A DNA stretch of 64,000 nucleotides from Amycolatopsis deserti (lineage in GTDB: Bacteria; Actinomycetota; Actinomycetes; Mycobacteriales; Pseudonocardiaceae), in assembly GCF_014653945.1 (NCBI RefSeq), contig NZ_BNAU01000001.1, forward strand, positions 868,001-932,000, given 5' to 3'. The notes under the pieces are model-generated. The model did no database searches. It worked only from the letters and a program-made list of their open reading frames with translations, and had not been told where the DNA came from. Positions 25,428 to 34,060 of this stretch are shown piece by piece (position 1 is the stretch's first letter; each line of letters begins with the position of its first letter). The translations under genes and the position numbers were made by a program.

Positions 25428-26579
25428 TCACAGAGCCGCGCCGACGACGATGTCGGCGAGACGTTCGAACCGTTCGATGTTCCGCGCCTGGCTGAGCAGG
25501 CCCGCGGTCATGCCGACGAACGTGATGTCCAGTTCCGGGTCGACCCAGAAGACCATGCTCCCCGCGCCGTAGTTCCCGAACGCTTCCGCGGTGGTCAGCG
25601 TGCCGAACTGGTGGTTCACGATCCGCGGCCCGCGCACGCTGAAGCCGAGGCCGATGTAGGCGGGTGGTGGCGCATACCCGGCGCGCAGTGCGACTGCCTG
25701 GTAGAGCTCGTTGGGCATGTCGCCGGTCCACACCTGGCGGGCGATCCGGACGGTGCGGGGGGACAGGATGCGCACGTCGCCAAGACGTCCCTCGCCCCGC
25801 AGCATCTCGGCGAAGCGGAACAGGTCCGCGGACGTGGACGACGCACCGGCCCAGGTGCACTCGTTGTACTCGGCGGTGAAAAGCCCGTAGTCGTCGTCGT
25901 TGTCGCGGGAGCGCACCTTGATCGGCACCGTGCCGCGCATATCCGGCACGACGTGACGGTGCCTCGTTTCGGGCCGGATGCCGAGGTGGGTGTCCCGCAT
26001 GCCGAGGGGGTCGAACAGGTCCTGGCGGAGGATCTCGTGGATGGACCGGCCCGCCGGGTCCGTGCGGCGCAGCGCCTCGGCGAGCAGGGCGTGGTTGGCC
26101 ATGGGCGAGTAGTCGCAGCGCGTGCCGGGCTCACTCGTGCCGTGGATGTTCGCGCACACCGCGGCCACCGCCTCGTCGAGGCGGTCCTGCAGGGCGCCCG
26201 GCGCCGCTTCCCAGACACCGGGCATTCCGGTGGTGTGGGTGAGGAAGTGCATGATCGTCGCGCGGTCGCGCGGGGCGCCCGCGAATTCCGGAACGAGGTC
26301 GGCCATCTTCGTGGTGAGCCCGAAGATGCCGAGTTCCACGGCCCGCAGCACCAGAACGTTGATGAAAGCCTTGGTCACGGAGAAGATCGAGAAGATCGAG
26401 TCTGTCCGCACCGGGATCGTGCGATCGGAGTCACCGTAGCCGATCGCCACGTCGAGAGCGGTCTCGCCGCCACGGGCGATGCGGAAGGCTCCGCCGTAGT
26501 AGAGGCCGGAGGCGACATCGCGCTCGACCACCTCCTGGAACCGGTCCAGGCGGTCTTTCGCGAATCCCGTCGAGCTCAT
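25428..26579 (-). CDS. Serine hydrolase, class C beta-lactamase/esterase family
   Basis: The 383-residue protein has the SxxK nucleophile motif as FSVTKAF, the second-motif Tyr in DYSPMANHAL and the C-terminal half typical of EstB/penicillin-binding-protein-like esterases (LTHTTGMPG, DPLGMRDT, FGNYGAGSMVFWVDPE). No signal peptide is seen, so it is probably cytoplasmic. It lies 12 bases upstream of the P450 gene and 18 bases after the reductase gene. Ester hydrolysis in the pathway is inferred. Confidence 0.86.
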   Translation of the reverse strand: MSSTGFAKDRLDRFQEVVERDVASGLYYGGAFRIARGGETALDVAIGYGDSDRTIPVRTDSIFSIFSVTKAFINVLVLRAVELGIFGLTTKMADLVPEFAGAPRDRATIMHFLTHTTGMPGVWEAAPGALQDRLDEAVAAVCANIHGTSEPGTRCDYSPMANHALLAEALRRTDPAGRSIHEILRQDLFDPLGMRDTHLGIRPETRHRHVVPDMRGTVPIKVRSRDNDDDYGLFTAEYNECTWAGASSTSADLFRFAEMLRGEGRLGDVRILSPRTVRIARQVWTGDMPNELYQAVALRAGYAPPPAYIGLGFSVRGPRIVNHQFGTLTTAEAFGNYGAGSMVFWVDPELDITFVGMTAGLLSQARNIERFERLADIVVGAAL

Positions 26580-26597
26580 GGAGTTCCTGCTTCCTGT

Positions 26598-27563
26598 CTA
26601 GAGGTCGATGACGAGTTCCGGGGTCAGCGAACGCGACACGCAGATCATCATCGTTTCCCCGGCGTCCTGTTCCTCGGGTGAGAGCACCGAGTCCCGGTGG
26701 TCGGCCCGGCCGCGGACGATCGCGACCTCACATGTGCCACAGGTCCCCTCGCGACACGAGTAGTCGGGCTGCAAGCCGTGCTGTTCGGCGACGTCCAGAA
26801 TGGATTCGCCAGGTTTGACGTCGGCGGTGATCCCGGATTGCTCGAAGGTCACGGTGAACGACGGTCCCTGCTCGCCGAGCAGGCCGGGATCCTTGGGCGC
26901 GAAGCGTTCAACGTGCAGAGTCACGGCCGGAAGGCTTTCCGCGACACGCTCCACCTCGCGGAGCAGGCCCTCCGGTCCGCAGGCGTAGATCAGTGTTTCG
27001 CGGTCCGGAGTGCCCACGAGGCCGCCGATGTCGGCGATGCCCGATTCGTCGTCGCAGTGGATCCGCACCCGGTCGCCGAAGGGCCGCAGTTCGTCCAGGA
27101 AAGCCATGGTGTCCCTGGACCGGCCGAGGTACACCAGCCGCCACTCCGCCTGCCGGGACTCGCACTCACGCAGCATGGGCAGGATCGGCGTGACACCGAC
27201 TCCGCCGGCCAGGAAGAGGTAACGGGGGCCCTCGGTCAGGCGGAAGTGGTTGCGCGGGCCGGTGACCGGCAGCGGGTCGCCCTCTCGCAGGGAGTCGTGG
27301 ATCCATGCCGAGCCGCCACGGCCGGCCGGCTCGCGCAGCACGCCGATCCGGTAGCTGGAGCGGTCGGCCGGGTCGCCGCACAACGAGTACTGGCGAGTTC
27401 GCTCACCGGGCAGGTGGACGTCGATGTGCGCTCCCGGCTCCCAAGGCGGCAGATCGGCGCCCTCGGGGTGCTCGAGTTCGAACGCGGCTACCGAGGCCGA
27501 GGCCTCGGATCGTGTCCGCACGCGGAGCGTCATCGCCTTCGCCGGCCCGCCGTTGGTGCTCAT
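26598..27563 (-). CDS. PDR-type flavin/2Fe-2S reductase (second copy)
   Basis: The 321-residue protein has RQYSLCGD in the flavin domain, FLAGGVGVTPILPM and YACGPEGLL in the NAD(P) domain, and a C-terminal 2Fe-2S ferredoxin (SCREGTCGTCEVAIVRG, MMICVSRS). It clearly resembles the protein at 4914, down to the LREPAGRGGS(A/S)WIHD stretch. ATG 27563 follows GGAAAAG; an in-frame ATG at 27581 is possible. It shares an operon with the second P450 and no Rieske oxygenase is present. Confidence 0.9.
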   Translation of the reverse strand: MSTNGGPAKAMTLRVRTRSEASASVAAFELEHPEGADLPPWEPGAHIDVHLPGERTRQYSLCGDPADRSSYRIGVLREPAGRGGSAWIHDSLREGDPLPVTGPRNHFRLTEGPRYLFLAGGVGVTPILPMLRECESRQAEWRLVYLGRSRDTMAFLDELRPFGDRVRIHCDDESGIADIGGLVGTPDRETLIYACGPEGLLREVERVAESLPAVTLHVERFAPKDPGLLGEQGPSFTVTFEQSGITADVKPGESILDVAEQHGLQPDYSCREGTCGTCEVAIVRGRADHRDSVLSPEEQDAGETMMICVSRSLTPELVIDL

Positions 27564-27664
27564 GTGTTCTTTTCCGATCATCGTTGTCCGGGGTCCTCGC
27601 TCAGCCTTTCCTGCGGTCCGCGTTTCCGGCGAGCGTGAAATCACCTGTTGGATACGTGTCGAGG

Positions 27665-29017
27665 TCAGGTCGCCGCGATGTTGGGCTCCGACGCTGCCTC
27701 GACGGGCTGCGAAGTGCGCCGCAGGCCGAGCCACAACGCCCCGGCCGCGGCGATGGCGGCGGGTACTGCCATCAGCGAAATGATCGTCACCGCGCTGAGG
27801 CCGAGGGAGAGGAACAACCCGCCGAGCGTGGGCCCGAGGATGGAGCCGACCCGCCCGACCCCGAACGCCCACCCCACGCCGGTAGCGCGCACCGTTGTCG
27901 GGTACACCGCGCTGGCGAGCGCGCTGAGCGAGGACTGCGCACCCACCACGCAGAAGCCGGCGGCGCAGATGGCGAGAAACATGCCCGTCACGGACGAGTT
28001 GAGCAACGGGACGGCGGCGATGACGAGGACCGCGCCGCAGTACGTCGCGGCGAGGAGGACGTACGGCCGGCGGACACGATCCGCGGACAGGCCCACCAGC
28101 ACGCCGCCGACGACTCCGCCGAGGTTGTAGATCGACGTCCCGATCAGGGCCGTCGACGCACCGAACCCGGCCTGGCCGAGCAGGGTGGGCAGCCAGCTGA
28201 GCATGAAGTAGAGCATCAGCAGGTTCATGGCGAAGATGACCCAGAGCAGCAGCGTCGGGGTGGCGCGGTGGTTCTGGAAGAGCGCGGTCACCGACGCCCG
28301 CGAGGTGTTCTCCTCGGCCAGGGTGAGGTGGCTGCCGGCGCTGATCGACGCGTCGAGCCGGCTGAGGAGCGCCCGTGCGGCCTGCTCGCGGCCGGAGAGG
28401 GTCAGGAAGCGGATCGACTCGGGGACACCGAAGAAGGCGACGACACCGGCCAGCAGGCCGACCACGCCGCCGGCGATGAACAGCCCGTGCCAGTTGAACA
28501 GGGGGACCAGCCAGGCGGCGCAGATCCCGCCGAGGACACCGCCCACGCCGATCCCGGTGACGACGACGGTCACGCACAGCAGGCGCCGCCGGCGCGGGGT
28601 GTACTCGGACACCAGTGCGATGAGGTTGGGGAGCAGTCCGCCGATCCCGAGCGAGGTGACGAAGCGCAGCACCACGAGCGGGCCCATCGAGGACAAAGCG
28701 GCGGTGGCGAGAGTGCCCAAGGAGAAGATCGCGATGCTGGCGAGCATCACGCGGCGCCGTCCGAGCCGGTCACCCGCGGCGCCGGCGATGATGCTCCCGA
28801 CGATGGTCCCGACGAGCCCGAGCGTGGCTGCCAGCGTGAAGGATGCCGGCGCGAGACCCCAGTCCTTCGCGAGCGCGGGGACGGCGAAGCCCAGGGTCTG
28901 GGTGTCGAAGCCGTCGATGACCGCGATTGCGGTGCAGATGGCGATGATCCGGAACTGGAACCGGGACAGGGGCGATCGGTCGACAACCTCAGTGACGTCT
29001 ACCTGGTTGGTGGGCAC
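27665..29017 (-). CDS. MFS aromatic acid:H+ symporter (AAHS/PcaK-like)
   Basis: The 450-residue protein has 12 predicted hydrophobic segments and the AAHS signature AVIDGFDTQTLGFAVP in the first helix. The loop motif GDRLGRRRV stands between helices 2 and 3, and TTVRATGVGWAFGVGRVGS lies in the second half. PcaK-type carriers import aromatic acids with protons. GTG 29017 is preceded by AAAGGA and was preferred over ATG 29053. It heads the minus-strand operon and lies behind the putative GntR operator at 29116-29161. Confidence 0.88.
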   Translation of the reverse strand: MPTNQVDVTEVVDRSPLSRFQFRIIAICTAIAVIDGFDTQTLGFAVPALAKDWGLAPASFTLAATLGLVGTIVGSIIAGAAGDRLGRRRVMLASIAIFSLGTLATAALSSMGPLVVLRFVTSLGIGGLLPNLIALVSEYTPRRRRLLCVTVVVTGIGVGGVLGGICAAWLVPLFNWHGLFIAGGVVGLLAGVVAFFGVPESIRFLTLSGREQAARALLSRLDASISAGSHLTLAEENTSRASVTALFQNHRATPTLLLWVIFAMNLLMLYFMLSWLPTLLGQAGFGASTALIGTSIYNLGGVVGGVLVGLSADRVRRPYVLLAATYCGAVLVIAAVPLLNSSVTGMFLAICAAGFCVVGAQSSLSALASAVYPTTVRATGVGWAFGVGRVGSILGPTLGGLFLSLGLSAVTIISLMAVPAAIAAAGALWLGLRRTSQPVEAASEPNIAAT

Positions 29018-29115
29018 GCGGGTTCCTTTCGACAGCACTGGGAAAGGCCTCAAAGCCCCGGCGCGGCCACCGGTTCGAAATCTCGACCCCGGAGGCGGAA
29101 GGGGCGGACGAATCG

Positions 29116-29161
29116 TAGCTGCTTTCAGCCAACTAGGGAACTGCTAGCAGCTGTCAGACAG
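29116..29161. promoter_or_regulatory. Candidate GntR operator cluster before MFS operon
   Basis: Three elements lie side by side: TAGCTGCTTTCAG (29116-29128), the palindrome CTGCTAGCAG (29141-29150) and the palindrome CTGTCAGACAG (29151-29161). Close matches to the first and third recur at 31299-31326 before the second LigM-like gene. The adjacent GntR/FCD gene is the likely source of the binding protein. Confidence 0.6.
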
Positions 29162-29235
29162 GTTGAGCGAAAGAGAGTCGCCTGGCGGGCGCGCTTGGCT
29201 CGCCCTGGAGGGAGGCCTCGGGCGATGCCCCTTGC

Positions 29236-29910
29236 TCAGTCCTGGGATGGGGTCTCGGCGATGCTGAGCATGGCCTCGGCGGCGCGCTCGACGTGAGTGG
29301 CCGCGGCGAGCTCCGCGGCCTGGCCGTCGCGGGCGTCGACAGCCTTCGCGATGGCCCGGACCTCCTCGGCGCTCTTGGCGGCGCGCCCCTGCTGTCCCAG
29401 TGTCAGGGCGCGCAGGCGGGTGACCCGGTGCTGCAGGGTGGCGACGGTCTGGTGCAGGACCGGGTTGCCGCATCCGCGGAAGAGCACCTCGTACGCCCTC
29501 GACTTCGCCTTCAGCAGGGTGGCGGCGTCGGCGCCGTTGTCGGTCTCCCGGCTCAGTTCTTCGACGGCTTCGCGGAAGGCTGCGCGGTCCTCCTCGGTCG
29601 CGTTCTCGGCGAACAGCCGGGCCGCGAGTCCTTCCAGGGAAGCGCGTACCTGGTAGACCTGGCTGGCTACCTCGGTCGAGATGGCCGTGACGAAAGTGCC
29701 CTTGCCGTTCTGTGACTCGATCAGGCCCTCGGCTTGCAGTTGGCGGAGTGCTTCCCGCACCGAGGGGCGGCTGGCTCCGGTCATCGCGCACAGCTCGCGC
29801 TCGACGAGGAGCTGACCAGGCGTCAGCCGCTGCTCCACGATCGCATCTCGCAGGATGTTGGCGACCTGCTCGCGGATGGGTGCGTGCCGCTGAACCTGCA
29901 TGCCGGTCAT
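29236..29910 (-). CDS. GntR-family regulator, FCD subfamily
   Basis: The 224-residue product has an N-terminal winged helix (REQVANILRDAIVEQRLTPGQLL, ASRPSVREALRQLQAEGLI) and a helical FCD ligand domain (RASLEGLAARLFA, HQTVATLQHRVTRLR). Members mostly repress catabolic genes until an organic acid binds. It lies between the transporter operon and the second LigM-like gene. Matching GACAG-containing sites stand before all three transcription units, which suggests autoregulation plus control of both neighbours. Confidence 0.9.
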   Translation of the reverse strand: MTGMQVQRHAPIREQVANILRDAIVEQRLTPGQLLVERELCAMTGASRPSVREALRQLQAEGLIESQNGKGTFVTAISTEVASQVYQVRASLEGLAARLFAENATEEDRAAFREAVEELSRETDNGADAATLLKAKSRAYEVLFRGCGNPVLHQTVATLQHRVTRLRALTLGQQGRAAKSAEEVRAIAKAVDARDGQAAELAAATHVERAAEAMLSIAETPSQD

Positions 29911-29935
29911 GAGGCCAGCATAGCGGCACCTCTCG

Positions 29936-29948
29936 GCTAGCTGACAGG
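29936..29948. promoter_or_regulatory. Candidate GntR operator before its own gene
   Basis: GCTAGCTGACAGG lies 26-38 bases before the gntR start codon. It combines the GCTAGC core and the GACAG half-site seen as separate palindromes at 29141-29161. An autoregulatory site is inferred. Confidence 0.45.
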
Positions 29949-29964
29949 TTCACGCGGTGGCAGC

Positions 29965-31248
29965 TCATGCGGAGTGCAGATCGATGCGACTGCGGTCCGG
30001 TTTGTAGGGGGCGGGCGCGACGGTGGCGCGGATTTCCTTCGTCGGGCCGTCCGGGTTGCCCCAGTGCACCGTCACGGAGTTGCCGACCTCGGCGTCGGCC
30101 ACGTCGATGGTGGCGAGTGACAGCATCTTGCGGAAGTAGTAGCTGTACCCGCGAGACGTGGCGACTCCCACGAGCCGGCCATCGCGGGTGACCTTGTCCG
30201 CCCACATGAACCCGCGCTGGTCGCGCGGCATGTCCATGAAGGGGTAGTTCTCGCCAGGGCGGAAGAGTGAAGCGTAGACGTCCTGGACGTCCTCGGAGTT
30301 CCATTCCAGGGTGCGGATCGTGCGCCTGGGGTTGGTCTTCTCTTCTTCGAGGGCTGCTCGGCCGGGGAACTCGTGATCGAACTTGATGTTGCGGGCCCAG
30401 CCGAGCTCGACGGGGCTGCGGTAGTACTCGGAGATCAGTTTGCCGTCGTAGCTGCCGGCGATGTAGGCGGGCTGGGCGTAGGCCGGCATGGACGAGCGGA
30501 AGATGTCCAGGTATTCGGCCATGTCCTCGTCGAAGATCGCCGGGATGTAGTCGGTGGCGATCGTGGGGAAGCACGCCTCCAGGTGATTGATCATCGTCAC
30601 ACGCGCGCCGAGGCGGCGGATGCCGAACTCCTGGCCGGCGTCCATGACCGCGGCGTGGACTGCTTCGCCGTGTTCGCGGGGCCCCTGTAGTTCGAAGCCG
30701 ATCTCGCCGGCCATGCCCTGCCGCAGTGCCCAGATGTCGTGCCCGGCTATCCGCAGCGGGGTGACGTGCATGTACTTGGTGTCTCGAAGCTGGTTGTCGC
30801 CGGCGAGCTTGTCCAGCGCGCGGACGGCGTTGGGGCCGGACACCTGGAAGATGAACCAGTCGTCCTGGACGATCTTCGCGTCGTAGGAGCCGCGGGTGAG
30901 CTGGTAGTTCACCCAGAACCCCCCGCGTCCGTGCATGACGTAGTCGTCGTTCCCGAACTTGGTGACGATTCCTTCGTGGATGACCTTGCCGTCGCGGTTG
31001 GTGTGAATGGCGTGCTTGGACTGGCCCTGCCGGAAGTTCTCGAAGCTGTTCACGGAGGTGTCGGACAGCAACTTGATCGCGTCCGGCCCGCTGATGCGGT
31101 GCTGCCACAGGAACGACCAGTCGCCGATGTAGCACGTGTTCTTCCAGGACATCGACTCGTCGAGCCAATCCGTGTACTCAGGAGCACCGAACCGGCTCCA
31201 GGCGTAGGTCGCCGGTGGAGTTCGCATTCCCGCGACGGTGAAGTGCAT
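29965..31248 (-). CDS. LigM/GcvT-like THF-dependent demethylase (second copy)
   Basis: The 427-residue protein is a diverged paralogue of the one at 20148. It shares TDWLDESMSWK, ISGPDAIKLLSD, FQVSGPNAVRAL, MAGEIGFELQGPREHG, the GWARNIKFDHEFPGRAALE stretch and KEIRATVAPAPY. It is about 35 residues shorter at the N-terminus. Methyl transfer from a methoxyl or similar group to THF is inferred from the fold. It is divergent from the CMD-like gene, with a GntR-type palindrome between the two starts. Confidence 0.82.
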   Translation of the reverse strand: MHFTVAGMRTPPATYAWSRFGAPEYTDWLDESMSWKNTCYIGDWSFLWQHRISGPDAIKLLSDTSVNSFENFRQGQSKHAIHTNRDGKVIHEGIVTKFGNDDYVMHGRGGFWVNYQLTRGSYDAKIVQDDWFIFQVSGPNAVRALDKLAGDNQLRDTKYMHVTPLRIAGHDIWALRQGMAGEIGFELQGPREHGEAVHAAVMDAGQEFGIRRLGARVTMINHLEACFPTIATDYIPAIFDEDMAEYLDIFRSSMPAYAQPAYIAGSYDGKLISEYYRSPVELGWARNIKFDHEFPGRAALEEEKTNPRRTIRTLEWNSEDVQDVYASLFRPGENYPFMDMPRDQRGFMWADKVTRDGRLVGVATSRGYSYYFRKMLSLATIDVADAEVGNSVTVHWGNPDGPTKEIRATVAPAPYKPDRSRIDLHSA

Positions 31249-31298
31249 GGTGTCCGCCCTTCGATGAGCATCCGAGATCGATCGGGGAGGATCCTATC

Positions 31299-31326
31299 CT
31301 GTCAGATAGCTCATAGCTGCTCTCAG
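31299..31326. promoter_or_regulatory. Candidate GntR operator in divergent promoter
   Basis: CTGTCAGATAG (31299-31309) matches the palindrome at 29151 with one change, and TAGCTGCTCTCAG (31314-31326) matches 29116-29128 with one change. The pair lies between the divergent LigM-like and CMD-like genes. Two independent matches make chance unlikely. Confidence 0.6.
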
Positions 31327-31386
31327 TCCGCAAGTTAGGTATGGTGCTGAGGACCACCAACTCCCCAGCAGGAAGAAGGACTCGAC

Positions 31387-31821
31387 GTGAGTGGCCCCAG
31401 CAAACTGTCGGACGAGCTCGCCGCGCGGGCGCCGTCCCGCGGTCAGGCCGACCAGCTCGCCGCCGGCGACGCGATGCGCCGCCAGGTGCTCGGCGATGAG
31501 CACGTCGACCGCTCCCGGGCGAACGCCACCTCGTTCAGCCGTCCGTTGCAGGACCTGGTCACGGAGTACTGCTGGGGCGCCATCTGGACCCGTCCCGGTC
31601 TCGAGCCCGCGGTGCGCAGCCTGCTCAACCTCGGGATGCTGACCGCACTCGGGAAGACCGCCGAACTCAAGTTGCACGTCCGGGGCGCTCTCAACAACGG
31701 CTGCACGGTCGAGCAGATCCAGGAGGTCCTACTGCAGGCCGCGGTGTACTGCGGTGTGCCGGCGGCGCTCGAAGCCTCCCGTGCGGCGCAAGAGGTCGTG
31801 GCGGAGGTCGCCGGTGAGTGA
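31387..31821 (+). CDS. Carboxymuconolactone-decarboxylase-like protein
   Basis: The 144-residue protein matches PcaC-type proteins: RPLQDLVTEYCWGAIWTRPGL, RSLLNLGMLTALGK, ELKLHVRGALNNGCT and EIQEVLLQAAVYCGVPAA-like residues (VEQIQEVLL). The classic enzyme makes 3-oxoadipate enol-lactone in the protocatechuate branch, but no pcaGHB genes are seen here. A different lactone or a peroxidase-like role is possible. GTG 31387 follows GAAGGA. The next gene overlaps its 3' end by 8 bases. Confidence 0.85.
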   Translation: MSGPSKLSDELAARAPSRGQADQLAAGDAMRRQVLGDEHVDRSRANATSFSRPLQDLVTEYCWGAIWTRPGLEPAVRSLLNLGMLTALGKTAELKLHVRGALNNGCTVEQIQEVLLQAAVYCGVPAALEASRAAQEVVAEVAGE

Positions 31822-32734
31822 CGTGGACGGGCACAGGCGCGTGGGATTCATCGGGCTCGGCCAGATGGGCAGGCCGATGGCCCGGCGGCTGGTTGCTGCC
31901 GGGTTCGACGTCCACGGCTTCGACGCGATCGAACAGGTGCGAACGGCGGCGGCAGACGACGGCGTGCGCGTCGCGGGCACCGTCGAACAGGTCGCGCGCA
32001 CGTGCCCGGTGACCATCCTCATGCTGCCCAACAGCGACGTCGTCGACGCGGTGGCCGGCCGGATCGCCGCCGTCGATCGCCCCGCGGATGGTTGTCGCAC
32101 GTTGATCGACATGAGTTCGTCGGAGCCGGCGCGTACCCGGCTGCTCTCGGATCGCCTGGAACCATCGGGGATCAAGTTGATCGATGCCCCTGTTTCCGGT
32201 GGCGTGTCGGCAGCCCAGGCCGGGACGCTGACCGTCATGGTCGGCGGCAGCGCGGAGCAGTTCCGTGCCGTCGCCGCCTGGCTCGCTCCGATCGGGAAGT
32301 CCGTGGTCCAGGTCGGGCCGGTGGGCGCCGGACATGCGCTGAAGGCGCTGAACAACCTCATGTCGGCGTGCAGCATGCTCATCACTGCCGAGGCCATGAC
32401 GATCGCGACGAAGTTCGGGATCGAACCGTCGACCGCGCTGGAGGTGGTCAACTCCGCGAGCGGACGGAGCGGATCGACGGAGGCCAAGTTCCCCAGGTTC
32501 GTCCTGCCGGGCACGTTCGACTCGGGGTTCACCGCGGCGCTCATGGACAAGGACGTGGCGATCGCGACGGGTCTGGGCCGGGCGCTATCCGTCGACACCC
32601 CGCTCGCGGAGGCGGTCGCGGCCCGATGGCACGAACTGACCGGTCAGCTGCGGCCCGGCGCCGACCACACCGAGGTGGTGCGCCCGTTGGAAGCCAAGCA
32701 CGGGCTCGAAATCCGATCGCACGCGAATGGCTGA
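31814..32734 (+). CDS. 3-hydroxyisobutyrate-dehydrogenase-like NAD(P) oxidoreductase
   Basis: The 306-residue beta-hydroxyacid dehydrogenase has the Rossmann motif GFIGLGQMGRPMARRL, the substrate loop DAPVSGGVSAAQAGTL and the catalytic Lys region GAGHALKALNNLMS. GTG 31814 overlaps the CMD-like stop by 8 bases, so the two are coupled. Reduction of an aldehyde acid, such as tartronate semialdehyde, or oxidation of a beta-hydroxyacid are the family reactions; the sequence does not decide. It is the last intact gene of the catabolic island. Confidence 0.87.
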   Translation: MSDVDGHRRVGFIGLGQMGRPMARRLVAAGFDVHGFDAIEQVRTAAADDGVRVAGTVEQVARTCPVTILMLPNSDVVDAVAGRIAAVDRPADGCRTLIDMSSSEPARTRLLSDRLEPSGIKLIDAPVSGGVSAAQAGTLTVMVGGSAEQFRAVAAWLAPIGKSVVQVGPVGAGHALKALNNLMSACSMLITAEAMTIATKFGIEPSTALEVVNSASGRSGSTEAKFPRFVLPGTFDSGFTAALMDKDVAIATGLGRALSVDTPLAEAVAARWHELTGQLRPGADHTEVVRPLEAKHGLEIRSHANG

Positions 32735-32767
32735 CGGACACCGCCCGGGCGTGGCGGCAAACCGGTG

Positions 32768-33005
32768 CTACGTTCGCGGGTTCTTCGACACCCGAGCGGT
32801 GATCGCGTCCAGCGCCAGGTTCACCGCGAACTCGTACTCTTCCCGTCCATCGAACCCGGGCGAGGTGACGCGCGGCTTCGGCGACGGCGGGAAAGCCTGA
32901 CCGTTCCAGGTCAGCGTGTCGTTCGGCGATGTGGGCCGGGTCGGTGCTGCCGAAGGTCGGACCGGCGTTGCTGTTCCATGAGAGCTGTGGACGGCGCATG
33001 CAGGG
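32768..33005 (-). pseudogene. TetR-family regulator, C-terminal remnant
   Basis: Reading the minus strand gives HIAERHADLERSGFPAVAEA, then AARHLAR, then, after a one-base frame change near 32870, FDGREEYEFAVNLALDAITA with a stop at 32768. This is the C-terminal domain end of TetR/AcrR regulators (FxFxLDxxLDGI). No HTH or start codon is found upstream. It is a broken and truncated gene at the edge of the catabolic island. Confidence 0.65.
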
Positions 33006-33206
33006 CAACTGGATCCGCGAGCGGGCCCATTACCGCTGGGCGGCGAATTCGGTGGGAGTCGCCATCACTGTGCGCCAACCGTGGCGAGGTCGCCGACATA
33101 GTGATTCGGTGGTAGCACGCCCATCAGCAGGACGCGACCCGGTCGCATCTCGTCGGAGCCGCCCCGGGCGTTCACGCAGGATGCACGAGCGCACGGCGAT
33201 GACCGC

Positions 33207-33865
33207 GCCAGCCCTACGGTAGCTCAAGTTGTTTCCGCTGGTAGAGCCCGCGGTGGCCCCGCCGTTGTGACCCTGGAACCGCGCAACCATCAAGGCCGCA
33301 CCCCGCCCTGCCGGAAGCACTGATCGACGCCGGCGTCGCGCGCTGCGTGATCGCGGTCATCGCCCCTGCCGCGAAGAAGGCGGTGCAGCGCGGATGCGCG
33401 CCGGCCTGGCATCGCCGTCGAAGTCGGCATCCTCGCGGATGAAGCCACGCTCGTGCTTGGCCCTTGGTTGCACGCGCTCCAACACCAACGCCCGTTTGTG
33501 ACCTGGGCTTCGGTCTCGCACCCCGACGGCCGCCGCACAGCACTACCCGAGCACCTTCTCACCGACCATCGAGCGGCGGCCGACGCCGTGCTGACGCCGG
33601 AGATGAAGATCGAAGAAGGGGTGCCCAACGGCCACGGACCCGGAATGGTCCCGCTCCACGATGTCCACGGCGCCCAGGCACCGGAGACGCTGCCTGGCCG
33701 CGCTGCACCAGGCCGGCGCCCGAACGGTGCTGCTCAGCCACGGACGTAGCAGGCTGTCCCGTCTCTCGAGCATGACCTCGTCGACCAGGTGGTCGTCTAC
33801 CTCGCAACACACTCGGCGGGCGAAGGCCGCTCACCAAGGCGGACGGGTTCGTCGTGTTCAAGGCG
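33207..33865 (+). pseudogene. ribD-like remnant (riboflavin deaminase/reductase)
   Basis: Pieces of RibD appear in order in changing frames. The deaminase part reads ARGGPAVVTLEPRNHQGRT, where family members have a zinc-binding Cys at EPC, and then ALIDAGVARCVIAV. The reductase part reads VEVGILADEATLVLGPWLHA, RPFVTWASVSHPDGR, LAALHQAGARTVLL and LVDQVVVYLA. At least three frame changes and the lost Cys rule out a working enzyme. No other rib genes are near. The 195 bases after it show nothing recognisable. Confidence 0.68.
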
Positions 33866-34060
33866 ACCCGCATCTGAGCAACGGAGCCGAGATCCTGCGC
33901 TGCGCGGGTTGCCGCTGGAAGAGCCGCCCCGGCGCAACTTGGTCAAGTATTCCAAGTGAGCGCGGGAATCTGGCCAGGAACGTGCATGGCATGTGGCGAC
34001 GACGTGGGCAGCAGCGTTGCCACAACTCCCGGACTGCAAGCAGCGCTGCCTCTCCGCTCC

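Noticed and set aside
27305-29296. 663-codon open frame on the plus strand opposite the reductase and MFS genes
   Set aside because: It is a repetitive Glu/Gly/Arg-rich translation typical of antisense frames in GC-rich DNA; both genes on the other strand are well supported.
29144-31168. 674-codon minus-strand frame across the GntR and LigM-like genes
   Set aside because: It lies in a different frame from two well-supported genes on the same strand and has no domain of its own.
33207-33865. A working second copy of ribD
   Set aside because: There are several frame changes, the zinc-ligand Cys is replaced by Arg, and no start codon with continuous frame exists.
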